Source: Candidatus Rifleibacteriota bacterium (lineage in GTDB: Bacteria; Muiribacteriota; Ozemobacteria; Ozemobacterales; Ozemobacteraceae). Taken from it: a stretch of DNA of 42,245 nt. Position numbers and translations under genes: made by a program. The notes under the pieces were generated by a model. The model was not told where the DNA came from. It did no database searches and saw nothing but the letters and a program-made list of their open reading frames with translations. Below, piece by piece: positions 32,495 through 42,168 of this stretch (positions are counted from its first letter, which is position 1; each line of letters starts with the position of its first letter). The stretch spans positions 1 through 42,245 of the forward strand of contig JADFXM010000061.1 of NCBI GenBank assembly GCA_015233565.1, written 5' to 3'.

Positions 32495-35400
32495 ATGCCC
32501 AAAGAAACAAAAACCACAGCAGACCATCAGACTGATGAGAAACTCCAAATTTATCAGTTGTTGGTGGAAATGACCAATACAGGTTATGTAATTCTTGACA
32601 TAGAAGGCAAGGTGCTCGATTCAAATCAAGAATATGTACGGCTCACGGGGTACAACCAATTAAGTGAAATTCTTGGTCACAGCGTAATAGAATGGACAGC
32701 GCCATACGAAAAAGAAAAAAACAAGTTGGCTATTGCTGAATGCGTGTCGACAGGCCACATCAGAAATCTTGAGATTGATTATATTGATTTGAAGGGGAGT
32801 ATTACCTCCGTAGAAATCAATGCAACTACGATACTCAGAAATGGGAAACCGGAAATTATTACCCTTTGCCGTGATATAAGTCAACGACGGCAGGCAAAAA
32901 AAGCGAAAGACCTGCTGGAAGAACGGTTTCGTAGCCTAACAGAAAATACAGGTGGCATGATTTGGGAAATTGATTCCAAAGGTTGCTTCACTTATGTCAG
33001 TCCAAAATTCCAAGAATTTATGGGATACACCTCTCAAGAGATAATTGGTAAAACTCCCGTTGAAATAGTGGTCCCAGAAGAACAAGAGATTACGGGGATA
33101 CATCTTAAAACTCATATTGAAAAGAAAGTTTCATTTGCAAACAGAGAAACCACCTGTGTTAGAAAAGACGGCAGGAAGGTCATTCTGGAAACAAATGGTG
33201 TTCCATTCTATGACAAAGCTGGTGTATTCTGTGGATACAGAGGCATGAATCGTGATATCTCCAAACGCAAGAAGGCTGAAGCAGCCTTGATCCGCAGCGA
33301 GAAACACTTCCGCGCCTATTTCGAACGCTCCATGGTGGGCATGGCTGAAACTTCGCCGGAAAAAGGCTGGGTTGAAGTCAACGAGCGGTTATGTGAAATG
33401 CTTGGGTATTCCAAGGAAGAGCTGCTCTGCATGACCTGGGAAGAATTCACCTACCCGGAAGACCTGGCAGCGGATTTAGCACAGTTTAACCGGATTCTCG
33501 CCGGTGAGATTGACGAATACACAATGGACAAGCGATTCGTCAACCGCAATGGACAAGTGATTTATGCCAATTTAGCCCTTCGCTGTATTCGCCGGGAAGA
33601 TGGCACAGTCGATTATTTTGTTGCATTGGTGGAAGATATTTCCAAACGCAAACAGGCTGAAGAGGAACTGGTAAAGGTCAATCGTCAACTTGAAATTGCT
33701 GTTTCTTCAGCCAACGAGAATGCCAAGCGGGCTGAAGCAGCCAGCTTAAGCAAGAGCGAGTTTCTTGCGAATATGAGTCATGAAATTCGCACACCAATGA
33801 ATGGTGTCATAGGTATGACTGGAATTCTCCTGGATATGCCAATTACACCTGAACAACGACGATATGCCGAAATAATTCGATTGAGCGCGGAAAGTCTTCT
33901 GTCGCTAATAAATGACATTCTGGATTTTTCCAAAATAGAAGCAAGAAAACTTGACCTCGAGATGCTTGATTTTGATTTACGCGCAACTTTCGAAGATATA
34001 GCCGAAATGCTTGCTGTCAAAGCGCAAGAAAAAGGACTTGAGCTGATTTGTATAGTTGACTCCGAAGTACCAACGTTGGTATGTGGTGACCCGGGGCGAT
34101 TGCGGCAAATTGTAACCAATCTTGCCGGAAACGCAATCAAATTCACCCAAAAAGGTGAAGTGGCAGTTCGAGTTCATCTCGTCTCCGAAAATGAGTACCA
34201 GGTGGTTATCAAAGTTACGATAACTGATACCGGAATCGGCATTCCTAAAAACCGTTTAGGTGCTCTTTTTGCACCATTCGGGCAGGTTGACGCTTCGACA
34301 ACTCGCAAATTTGGCGGTACTGGACTAGGTCTGGCCATAAGCAAGCAACTGGCAGAATTGTTAGGCGGGAAAATAGGAGTTAATAGCAAAGAGGGTTTGG
34401 GTTCTGAATTCTGGTTTACAGCTGCACTGAAGAAGCAAGCAGACGAAGTGCCATCTATTCATGAAAGTTTTGCCAACATCCACAACTTAAAAATACTGGT
34501 TGTCGATGATAATTCAACAAATCGATTATTGTTGAAACAATTGTTGGAAAATTGGAAATGTTGTGTTGATGAGGCAGAAGATGGTGCTACCGCTTTAGAA
34601 AAACTTCAAAAAGCTAAGAATTTGGGTAAACCCTTTCAGGTTGCACTCATCGACTTACTAATGCCTACAATGGACGGTTTTCAGCTTGGACAGAAAATCA
34701 AAAATGATAACGAAATTTCGCAAACGGCTTTGATTGCAATGACTTTGCTGGTCAAAAAAAATGACGCAACACAGTATAAGCAAGCAGGTTTTTCAGGTAA
34801 TTTTTCTAAGCCAGTGCGGAAAAAGCAATTATTGGAATGTTTAAAAAACGCTTGTGGAAGAATAGGCCAACCCGTATTTCAAAAAGAACCGATCAAAACA
34901 AAACATGCCGTTCCGGAATCAGTAAAAAAACGTGTCAGAATTCTTCTCGCAGAAGACAATCCTGTTAATCAGCAGGTTGCAACGATTTTACTAAAAAAAC
35001 TGGGATACCATTGCGATGTTGTGGCAAATGGCAAAGAAGCGGTGGGAGCATTACAAGGTATCCCATATGATATTGTATTTATGGATTGCCAGATGCCGGA
35101 GATGGACGGCTTCGAAGCAACTCAAACCATTCGTTATCCCAATTCAAATGTCCTGAATTCGAATGTTTCCATCATTGCTATGACAGCAAATGCCATGCGA
35201 GAAGACAAGGAAAGATGCCTTGCAAGCGGTATGAATGACTACGTGGCTAAACCCATTAACCCACAGAGTTTGTCTAGGATTCTGGAAAAATGGGTCTTCC
35301 AAATTAAAAAATATTCATTTGAACCCGACAAAGCTGATACAAATCTGAAAGTATTCGACCGAAACAATGTATTAGACAGATTGATGAATGATGAAAGTCT

Positions 35401-35719
35401 GATGATGGACAGCATTCGTGAATTTATAGATTTCTTCCCCCAACAAATTGAATCAATTGCAAATCTTGTTTCAAGTAAAAACTGTGCGTCCATCGAAAGT
35501 CTTGCACGTTCAATGAAGATTTCCACTGCCAATGTTGGAGCAGAAGTCCTGCGAGCAATTATTTTTGGGATTGAGCAACTTGCATCTTTTGAAAAAATTG
35601 ATGATATTCCACCTGCACTTGATGAAGCACGCGAGCAACTGGAGGTGTTCAAGCAAGCAACAACTAGTCCTTTAAACGTAAAGCAAACTGACATTTGCTC
35701 TTACAGGGGTTATATTTGA
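32495..35719 (+). CDS. Hybrid sensor histidine kinase (PAS3-HisKA-HATPase-REC-REC-Hpt-like)
   Basis: 1074-aa cytoplasmic hybrid kinase without membrane helices. Three PAS domains (about 20-133, 145-260, 270-388) lead into HisKA with H429 in FLANMSHEIRTPMNG, then HATPase_c (N box RLRQIVTNLAGNA, DTGIGIP, GGTGLGLAIS). Two receiver domains follow: about 665-785 (ILVVDDNSTN, ALIDLLMPTMDG) and 815-935 (ILLAEDNPVN, VFMDCQMPEMDG, FVAKPI-type ending). The last ~110 residues fold like an Hpt domain, but the phosphoacceptor His is replaced: LARSMKISTANVGAE against the usual AHTLKGAAANVGA. A phosphorelay would therefore need a separate Hpt protein. The start at 32495 has weak Shine-Dalgarno support. The truncated gene downstream is a near copy of its core. 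Confidence 0.92.
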   Translation: MPKETKTTADHQTDEKLQIYQLLVEMTNTGYVILDIEGKVLDSNQEYVRLTGYNQLSEILGHSVIEWTAPYEKEKNKLAIAECVSTGHIRNLEIDYIDLKGSITSVEINATTILRNGKPEIITLCRDISQRRQAKKAKDLLEERFRSLTENTGGMIWEIDSKGCFTYVSPKFQEFMGYTSQEIIGKTPVEIVVPEEQEITGIHLKTHIEKKVSFANRETTCVRKDGRKVILETNGVPFYDKAGVFCGYRGMNRDISKRKKAEAALIRSEKHFRAYFERSMVGMAETSPEKGWVEVNERLCEMLGYSKEELLCMTWEEFTYPEDLAADLAQFNRILAGEIDEYTMDKRFVNRNGQVIYANLALRCIRREDGTVDYFVALVEDISKRKQAEEELVKVNRQLEIAVSSANENAKRAEAASLSKSEFLANMSHEIRTPMNGVIGMTGILLDMPITPEQRRYAEIIRLSAESLLSLINDILDFSKIEARKLDLEMLDFDLRATFEDIAEMLAVKAQEKGLELICIVDSEVPTLVCGDPGRLRQIVTNLAGNAIKFTQKGEVAVRVHLVSENEYQVVIKVTITDTGIGIPKNRLGALFAPFGQVDASTTRKFGGTGLGLAISKQLAELLGGKIGVNSKEGLGSEFWFTAALKKQADEVPSIHESFANIHNLKILVVDDNSTNRLLLKQLLENWKCCVDEAEDGATALEKLQKAKNLGKPFQVALIDLLMPTMDGFQLGQKIKNDNEISQTALIAMTLLVKKNDATQYKQAGFSGNFSKPVRKKQLLECLKNACGRIGQPVFQKEPIKTKHAVPESVKKRVRILLAEDNPVNQQVATILLKKLGYHCDVVANGKEAVGALQGIPYDIVFMDCQMPEMDGFEATQTIRYPNSNVLNSNVSIIAMTANAMREDKERCLASGMNDYVAKPINPQSLSRILEKWVFQIKKYSFEPDKADTNLKVFDRNNVLDRLMNDESLMMDSIREFIDFFPQQIESIANLVSSKNCASIESLARSMKISTANVGAEVLRAIIFGIEQLASFEKIDDIPPALDEAREQLEVFKQATTSPLNVKQTDICSYRGYI

Positions 35720-35803
35720 CTTATAAAGTAAGCGGGAATTTAACCGGTTCTTTAAAATGATCAATTTGGTTTGTAGGAAATTCCCTGACAAAGATGGTAA
35801 ATT

Positions 35804-36988
35804 TTGCTGATTTTGGATTTTTTGAATTCCAATATCACCAAACGTAAAACCCTGGAGGAGCAATTACAAATTTATCGTTTGTTGGAAGAACTGAATAATA
35901 CTGGATATATGATAATATCCACGGGTGGTAAGGTCCTCGACGCTAACGCCGAATATATTCGCCTTACTGGTCATCGCAATTTAAGTGAAATTCGTGGGCA
36001 CAGCGTAATCGAATGGACTGCCGAATACGAAAAAGAGAAGAACAAGTTGGCGATTGCGGAATGTGCAAAAACAGGACGCATCCGTAATTTTGAAATTGAT
36101 TATGTAGATGCGATAGGCGATATCATCCCAATTGAAATCAATGCGACTGTGATACAACAAAATTCGTCGCCTAGAATTCTTGCTCTCTGTCGGGACATCA
36201 GTAAAAGACGGCGAGGAATGAAAGAACTGTTAGAAGCTAACCGCTTTCTACAATTGGCCACCACCCAAGCCAACGAGAATGCTGCACGTGCTGAGGTAGC
36301 CAGTATAGCCAAAAGTGAATTTCTGGCTAACATGAGCCATGAAATCCGCACCCCAATGAATGGTGTCATTGGTATGACCGGAATTCTACTGGATATGCCA
36401 CTCACACCCGAGCAACGACGATATGCGGAAATAATTCGATTGAGCGCTGAAGGTCTCCTATCGCTGATAAATGACATTCTGGATTTTTCCAAGATAGAGG
36501 CGAGAAAGCTTGACCTTGAAATACTTGATTTCGATCTACGCAACACCTTCGAAGATATTGCCGAAATGCTTTCAATAAAGGCTCAGGAAAAAGGTCTTGA
36601 GCTGGTTTGTATCGTTGACTCTGAAGTCCCATCCTTGTTAAGGGGTGACCCTGGAAGATTAAGGCAAATTGTAACCAATCTTGCGGGAAACGCTGTCAAA
36701 TTCACTCACAAAGGCGAAGTGGTGATACAGATTCATCTCGAAGAAGAAAGTGATGCGCAGGTTATTATAAAAGTTACTATTGCTGACACTGGAATCGGCA
36801 TTCCGCAAAATCGCTTGGATACACTTTTTTCACCATTCGCGCAGGTTGACGCTTCAACCTCCCGTAAATTTGGTGGAACTGGACTTGGGCTTGCCATAAG
36901 TAAGCAACTTGCAGAATTGATGGGCGGCAAGATAGGAGTAAATAGCAAGGAAAATTCAGGTTCGGAGTTTTGGTTTACTGGTTGTTGA
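35804..36988 (+). pseudogene. Truncated duplicate of the hybrid kinase core (PAS-HisKA-HATPase)
   Basis: Up to 394 residues: one PAS domain, HisKA with H179 in FLANMSHEIRTPMNG, and HATPase_c, nearly identical in the kinase core to the 1074-aa protein. The beginning (ITKRKTLEEQLQIYRLLEE) resembles the linker that follows an upstream PAS domain. The only early start is a TTG without a Shine-Dalgarno, so the 5' end is probably lost. The 3' end stops at GSEFWFTGC, exactly where receiver domains would begin, at the junction with the opposite-strand integrase fragment. It might still give a receiver-less kinase that phosphorylates partners in trans, but decay after tandem duplication is more likely. 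Confidence 0.72.
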
Positions 36989-37606
36989 CGAGAAAAACAC
37001 CTGAGTAATTTAATCGAAGATCTTGTTGATGTAGCTCTTTAAGACTTTTTATGTCTGCTTTGATTTCGGAAACTATGGATTCAGGTATGGGTACTGTTCG
37101 ATCTTTCTTTCCCTTTCCATCATGAACGGTCAACACGCCTGCAGTGAAATTCAGATCCTGCAATCGAAGTTGCAGACATTCGAAGAGCCTGAGACCGCAA
37201 CCGTAGAGGAGTTTGGCGACCAATCGACAGGGAGGCTCAAGACAGAAAAAGATCGAATTGATCTCTTCTCGAGCCAAAACAACAGGAATATAAAGGTCGA
37301 TCTTTTTCTTGTCACAGATGACAACAAGATCAGGTTCAACAAGTGTATCCACTGCGTCATTTGGTTCATTTCCTTTGGGAAAGAGAACTCCAAATGGTGC
37401 AAAAAACATTTCGCACGGCTTACCTTCCAAAAAATTGCGAACAATGAAGCTCAATTCTCTAGGTATTTTCTGATGGAATGTGGAAGGGGGTGGGGGGGCA
37501 TGTCAAAAGCTTCGCCGCCAATCAATTCCCAGCGCTCGTTTTCAGGCCAGGAACATAAATCTTTGTAGGTGTATTTTTCTTTGTTTTTTTCAACCGGCAA
37601 TGTCAT
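36975..37606 (-). pseudogene. Chimeric pseudogene: Uma2-family nuclease joined to a tyrosine integrase fragment
   Basis: The minus-strand gene begins at 37606 (MTLPVEKNKEKYTYKDL, with AAGGGA upstream) as an Uma2-family PD-(D/E)XK protein (WPENERWELIGGEAFDM). The frame breaks in a C-rich run at about 37485-37498; shifting one base restores STFHQKIPRELSFIVRNF and continues to DLVVICDKKKID. Near 37295 the sequence switches in frame to a tyrosine-recombinase fragment of integron-integrase type (AKLLYGCGLRLFECLQLRL, DGKGKKDRTVPIPE), which ends at 36975 before the catalytic C-terminal His and Tyr motifs. Two unrelated gene pieces thus share one decayed frame. The C-run shift could also be a sequencing error. 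Confidence 0.75.
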
Positions 37607-37711
37607 TTCATTCCCTTCAAACGCTCTTTCCAAGATTTTGAAAGAATAATAACACAAATTGAAATTTTAACCCAAATTCCCACTACCCTAATTTTTACGT
37701 GCCATTTAAGT

Positions 37712-38800
37712 TTATTCTTTGTCCAGAATATCTTTTGCGTCTTTTTTAGAAATACCTGATTTGACAAGAACTTCCAACGTCCTGGAATATAGTTTTTCTC
37801 GTTGTTCTTTCTCTTTCTTCAAAAGCGCCTGGTTTTGTTCTTTCTGTCTTCGCTCTTCTTCCAGGAGCATTTGCTTTTCTTCTTTCTGCCTTCGTTCTTC
37901 TTCTTTCTGCCTTCGCTCTTCTTCCAGGAGCATTTGCTTTTCTTCTTTCTGCCTTCGTTCTTCTTCTTTCTGCCTTCGCTCTTCTTCAATGGCTTTTTCA
38001 TACTGGCGTTCTTTTTCTTTCCAGTTGTCAACAATCTCATCTTCAACAATCATTTTTTCAAGAATGTCCCTGTCAAGGGCTGCGCGAAATAATCTATCAA
38101 GCAACGGCTGAAATTCATCAGGCAATTCCTCTTCAAAGTCTTTAAAGTGGCGCTTTCCATGGAACCTGATTTGTTCGAATACTGAAAACATCTTTTCAAG
38201 GTGATTTCGCCGACGTTTATTTAGTTCAGAAAGCTGTACAACGTAGCTATCGTGAGTCAAACTTTCTATGAAAGACTCTCTCTTTTCAATTTTTTCGCCT
38301 GTTACCGCATCAAAATAACTGCGCTTGACTTTTACTGCAGAATAGCCCTGCAAGGACGGTAAAGATTCACCAAGTAAATAAATTGTAATTATTGGTAAAA
38401 CAAGCTTATCAGGCTCAAATTTGTCAAAATCTTTTTCTAAATTCGACGAATTTTCTGACTCAGAAAAGGAACCTCCCAGCTTTATTCCCGAAATTGGCCT
38501 TTCGTAATAGTTTTCCGCAAGATATCGTCTGAAACGCCTTACGTCATCAGGGCCATCAGCTTTTTGCAATTCGATCAGCACATTCTTTAGTTCACCTTCA
38601 GCAGTAAGTATTACAGCAGAAAAATCAAGTCTGAAAACAGTGACTCCAAGAGATGGAATATGCGCGGTACGCTCTTGCGGAGTCAGTTTCACTTCAACAA
38701 CTTTAGACTCGATGATTGTGGAAATGAATAACTTGGCGACACGATCGTCTTCCATTAAGTATTTAAAAACGCTATCATAAATCGGATTCGCTATCAGCAT
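37712..38800 (-). CDS. PD-(D/E)XK nuclease-family (Rpn-like) protein with coiled-coil tail
   Basis: 362-aa protein. The N-terminal ~230 residues fit Rpn/transposase-like PD-(D/E)XK proteins: ANPIYDSVFKYLMEDDRVAK at the start, then RLDFSAVI with the catalytic-type Asp and VLIELQKA for the E-x-K-like position. Residues about 265-340 are a highly charged coiled coil of EERRQKEE/KQMLL repeats. GGAG lies seven bases before the ATG at 38800. It differs from the Rpn-like protein at 3286-4206 and is not its duplicate. Its role is unknown; related proteins are often encoded in many copies per genome. Confidence 0.78.
   Translation of the reverse strand: MLIANPIYDSVFKYLMEDDRVAKLFISTIIESKVVEVKLTPQERTAHIPSLGVTVFRLDFSAVILTAEGELKNVLIELQKADGPDDVRRFRRYLAENYYERPISGIKLGGSFSESENSSNLEKDFDKFEPDKLVLPIITIYLLGESLPSLQGYSAVKVKRSYFDAVTGEKIEKRESFIESLTHDSYVVQLSELNKRRRNHLEKMFSVFEQIRFHGKRHFKDFEEELPDEFQPLLDRLFRAALDRDILEKMIVEDEIVDNWKEKERQYEKAIEEERRQKEEERRQKEEKQMLLEEERRQKEEERRQKEEKQMLLEEERRQKEQNQALLKKEKEQREKLYSRTLEVLVKSGISKKDAKDILDKE
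37861..37986 (-). repeat. Two tandem 63-bp units encoding the coiled-coil repeat
   Basis: CCAGGAGCATTTGC recurs at 37861 and 37924, a 63-base period (21 codons, about three heptads) within the nuclease tail. The two units are nearly identical in DNA, so length variation by slippage is likely. Confidence 0.85.
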
Positions 38801-39198
38801 TTCAGAAACTCCGGTAAAAAGCGCTTGAAATCAAGTTCATCTGGTCTTCACTATATCACCTTCATTAGAGGGTGTCAATTTCAGGAAGAGGAAGGCAGCA
38901 ATTATGGGTTTGAGTCTTCATGCTCACTTCCAAGAAGCTTTAGTTTGAATATCTATTATTAATCACGTCCCGACACACCTTCAGTATATTGCGATTGAGC
39001 CATACTTTTTATTTTGAATAATTTCTTTTTCCGGTAAATTCATGTTTTTACTTTTTTTTGTTCAGAAATAATGATAACCAAACAGAACCATAAACCTTGA
39101 AAAACTGCTTCAGATCACAAACCCATAATACCTGAGAGGAAGGTTCAGTTTTTTTAAAAGATAGTCTATACCTGAGCTAACGCTTACTGGACAAAAGG
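38801..39198. other. Intergenic region without recognised genes
   Basis: About 400 AT-rich bases upstream of the Rpn-like gene and downstream of the transglutaminase-like gene. No gene, clear terminator or copy of the named repeats was recognised. Confidence 0.5.
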
Positions 39199-40695
39199 CT
39201 AGTAGTTCTGCGTTTGGAGGTTATTTCTCGGGGTTAAATCTTTGCTGCGGTTATTTTTCCAGACTTCAATAAGTTTGTCTATGCCGGCTTGACCGCCGAC
39301 GGCTTTTAAACAAGCGGAAACACGTTTGTCATAATCCTCGGGTGAATGAATTTCCAAAAGGTCATTTGTTGAAAAGCCTTTGCTCCAAATTCTAATAAAT
39401 CTTTTCAACCGTGGCAACAGAAGATTTTTTTGGTGTAACTCAAACCAATCGCTGCCAAGGACGTCGTAATTTTGAACCAGACGAAGCAAGGACGACAAGT
39501 CCGAGTTAGCGTTATTCTTCCAATAGCCGCCAAGTATGCCGAAATCATACCGATCTTCATATTCTTGACGTGATGTCTGGCCGAAGCCCTTTTCTGGAAT
39601 GACACGTTTCATACAAATTACAAAGCCGGCCTTCGTTAGCGTTTGCGGTTTCAGCCAGCGATGGTCAAAATAGATTTTTGCTGCGAGAATCCCATCATAC
39701 AAGGTCCCGGTATTTTCATCAAACGGAATGCAAGGTTCCCCTGGCATGCAATAAATTTCATCGGTATGCCAGAGCATCCGCCAGTCAGAAGTTCCATATC
39801 CAAAAACCAACCCAGCGTGAGTTCGGTTGAAAAAATGGCCATCATTCATTGAACCATCGTTCTGATTCCGTACTGCTAATAAGGGAATATTCACGCTTCG
39901 TGCAAGATCGACCATCAATTTCCCTGCCGAATGGCATCCATAGTTCATCACTCCGTAGGGTAGAATGGGATCGGCAGACAACCGCTGAGTGAGCCAACGA
40001 TGAGCTTCATAAGACTTTCGTCCGTTGTGCGGATCCCCGTGTCCATAGTTGTCTCGCATAAAGACCGTTAAAAGAGCAAGTGTTTCAATAGGACTATTTC
40101 CAATCAATGACCTGTGCGACCCGGAGGTTTTTCCGGAGACAAAATCGAAACCAATCCGGGGATCGGAGTTCGCTTCGCCCTGATTGTCATTTTCCGGGAC
40201 ATCGGCGAAATCTCGATCCGCTTGAATACCGGTTGGGTATGTGTTCGTCTTTGAGGGGGCGATGCGGGCAAAGTAGGAATCAGAACTCAAAAGCAATTTA
40301 AGTTGTACAGGAGGCAAAGAGGTGATACTCCAGGGGACCCTTTTGTTGATCTCTATATCCAGAACGTGGGCGACATTTGCCGCGAACAATTCAAAGGCCT
40401 GAGCCTCCGGATAATATACCCTGTAGGTTGTCGGGGAAAATTGTGAGTTGGCTTGAAGATTGAGATCGGAAGAAGGTTGCCTCATTTTGGTGAAATAGTT
40501 CTGGAGCGTTTTTTTCATTTCCCAGGTCCAATGGGGATAAAGCAGAAAATTGCCATCTCCTTGAACCCAGACGATAGCATTCTCGATAGCGGGATGGTCG
40601 GATAACCAATTTCTGAGATCAGAAGCCTGACCAGCACAAAGGAAAATTCCCGAAAAAAGCGTAACAACTACCAAGATACTGCGAAAATTTTTCAT
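39199..40695 (-). CDS. Secreted transglutaminase-like protein (unknown)
   Basis: 498-aa exported protein with a signal peptide (MKNFRSILVVVTLFSGIFLC, cut near AGQA). The start at 40695 has CAGGAG six bases upstream. A central part resembles transglutaminase-fold cysteine proteins: Cys in GVMNYGCHSAGKLMVDLARS, His in RTHAGLVFGYG, and an acidic residue in LWHTDEIY would form the triad. Residues 25-170 and 400-498 have no motif I can name. I cannot give a substrate; a protease or peptidoglycan-related role is possible. The upstream kelch-like fragment is on the same strand. Confidence 0.6.
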   Translation of the reverse strand: MKNFRSILVVVTLFSGIFLCAGQASDLRNWLSDHPAIENAIVWVQGDGNFLLYPHWTWEMKKTLQNYFTKMRQPSSDLNLQANSQFSPTTYRVYYPEAQAFELFAANVAHVLDIEINKRVPWSITSLPPVQLKLLLSSDSYFARIAPSKTNTYPTGIQADRDFADVPENDNQGEANSDPRIGFDFVSGKTSGSHRSLIGNSPIETLALLTVFMRDNYGHGDPHNGRKSYEAHRWLTQRLSADPILPYGVMNYGCHSAGKLMVDLARSVNIPLLAVRNQNDGSMNDGHFFNRTHAGLVFGYGTSDWRMLWHTDEIYCMPGEPCIPFDENTGTLYDGILAAKIYFDHRWLKPQTLTKAGFVICMKRVIPEKGFGQTSRQEYEDRYDFGILGGYWKNNANSDLSSLLRLVQNYDVLGSDWFELHQKNLLLPRLKRFIRIWSKGFSTNDLLEIHSPEDYDKRVSACLKAVGGQAGIDKLIEVWKNNRSKDLTPRNNLQTQNY

Positions 40696-40712
40696 TGCCA
40701 ACTCCTGGGGAA

Positions 40713-40818
40713 AGTTATCCATAAGGGCAAACGAATTGAAATTTGCCTTCTTTTAACATTTCAGGAAACAAATAAATTTTTTGTAAGATTTGTTGATTCC
40801 TCAAAATACTCTTCAATA
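40713..40818 (-). repeat. 106-bp perfect inverted repeat, inner copy
   Basis: These 106 bases recur exactly as the reverse complement at 42140-42245, the last bases of the window. Here the segment is the gap between the kelch-like fragment and the transglutaminase-like gene. It lies outside any convincing gene. Confidence 0.9.
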
Positions 40819-40829
40819 GCCACTGCGGA

Positions 40830-41648
40830 TCACGGGACGTAACGGAAGATGCAGCAGCTTCCGTCTCCGGAGGAGTTTCCTGATGCGGCGCCGCCGATGA
40901 GATAGATGAATGGGCCGCATGGAACTGCGCAGACACCAACTGGACGTGCTGCTGATGAGGTTTCGGAACCACCCACCATTCTGGTTGCGTTTGGAATAAC
41001 TGGTGGCGCTCTTGTAACAGCAAGCGATGGGTTCCATGCTATTGCGCCAGAGGTAGCGACGCCTGAGGAGTTATAGCCGCCGAATTCAAAAATTTCGTCT
41101 CCGAAAGTACAAGCTCCCTGCATGCATTTTTGTAAAGTGGTAAATGGCGCTGTTTGTGAAGTCCAGGTGAAACCATCTGCGGAATAAGTTCCGTAGGTCG
41201 TAACAGGAACAGTAGAACCTGTGGTTGTTCTTCCACCGAGTCGATAAGCAAGGCCATTTCTCCAAACAAGGGTTTGGTCGAAGCATGCGCTTTCGATTGC
41301 GAGATCGCGACACAGGCCCCAGGCGTTGTTTTGCGTAAAACAAGTGGGCCAATATACCTGACACCTGGAAAGGGCTGTACTACTGCTGCCAAGTCGGCCA
41401 TCTATCATTATACCGTATGGAGTTAGACATGCAGCTTGTCGTGTCGAGCCTATCTCTTCGACTGGTTCATCGGTAAATGTGGGATAATAACTTCCTTTCG
41501 CAGGTCCCTGGACAATTGATGAACATGTTAAGGAACTGAGATCGCAGATAAACCAGGGATTATTGAATCTGGAATTTGTACCAAACCCATCTTTAGATAG
41601 GAATTTGCTTTTTTGCGCAACTATTGTAGCATATTCATTTTTAAACTT
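40830..41648 (-). pseudogene. 5'-truncated kelch-like secreted protein
   Basis: The frame is open for 272 codons (41648 to 40830) but has no start codon before 41408, and no signal peptide. Repeated GG-containing segments (LAYRLGGRTTTGS, DEIFEFGGYNSSG, FIYLIGGAASGNS) spaced by Trp/Tyr-rich strands suggest kelch-type beta-propeller blades, with many Cys typical of an extracytoplasmic protein. The 5' end abuts the truncated IS91-like transposase, so it was probably cut by that element's arrival. Confidence 0.6.
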
Positions 41649-42168
41649 TCAAGTCGTTTTTTTTTGTTTTTTGATTTTTGGTTTTTTGAAGCTTTTTTAT
41701 TGAATTTTGGGGAGCGACGAATTTCTCTTTTCGGTTATTTAAAAAATTGCTGAGAATATGGCAGTGAGGATGAAAAGCAAGGAAATCGCCGAAAGTTTGC
41801 ACTGCGACAACCGCCCCCGGCACTGGATTTTCATCGGGGGCTGCTGTTTTCAAAAATAGGCTGAGGGTTTCCCAAGCGCACCTGCTAAGATCTGCGAGAA
41901 GTTTTCTGTCGTAAAGAAAATATCGTCGAAGAATTTTGGGGAGGCTGAAAACCACATGCAAATGCGGAACCTTCTTTAAAACACTCGTACAAAGAAATTC
42001 ACCAAACTCGATGACGCGCTTCTGATGGCATGATGGACAAAAATTCCGTCGCTTGCAGGTAAATGGTACCAAAAATTCATGACCACACCCACCACATTTC
42101 ACACGGGCGAAACCGTTGTGAAGATCACCACAATCGAGATATTGAAGAGTATTTTGAGGAATCAACAA
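41641..42168 (-). pseudogene. Truncated IS91-family transposase
   Basis: 175 residues. The N-terminal zinc-binding domain has Cys/His pairs in KCGGCGHEF and NFCPSCHQKR. HLHVVFSLPKILRRYFL follows, and then the HUH motif FHPHCHIL (132-139) of the Y2 rolling-circle transposases. IS91 proteins are about 400 residues with the catalytic Tyr pair further on; here the frame ends in a Lys-rich tail (KKLQKTKNQKTKKNDL) soon after HUH. It starts with TTG inside the 106-bp inverted repeat, so the N-terminus is probably also foreign. Inactive remnant. Confidence 0.82.

Noticed and set aside
32158..32517. 119-codon minus-strand ORF between the barrel-like protein and the hybrid kinase
   Set aside because: The sequence looks partly protein-like, but it overlaps both neighbouring genes, lacks a Shine-Dalgarno at any of its starts, and matches no family I know. 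Left out as unproven.
37712..38111. Phe/Ser-rich plus-strand ORFs opposite the coiled-coil nuclease tail
   Set aside because: They are antisense images of the EERRQKEE repeats, with no ribosome binding site.
39199..40695. Transglutaminase-like protein as the missing lasso B2 peptidase
   Set aside because: It has a signal peptide, is about 500 residues rather than about 140, and lies more than 20 kb from the locus; B2 acts in the cytosol.
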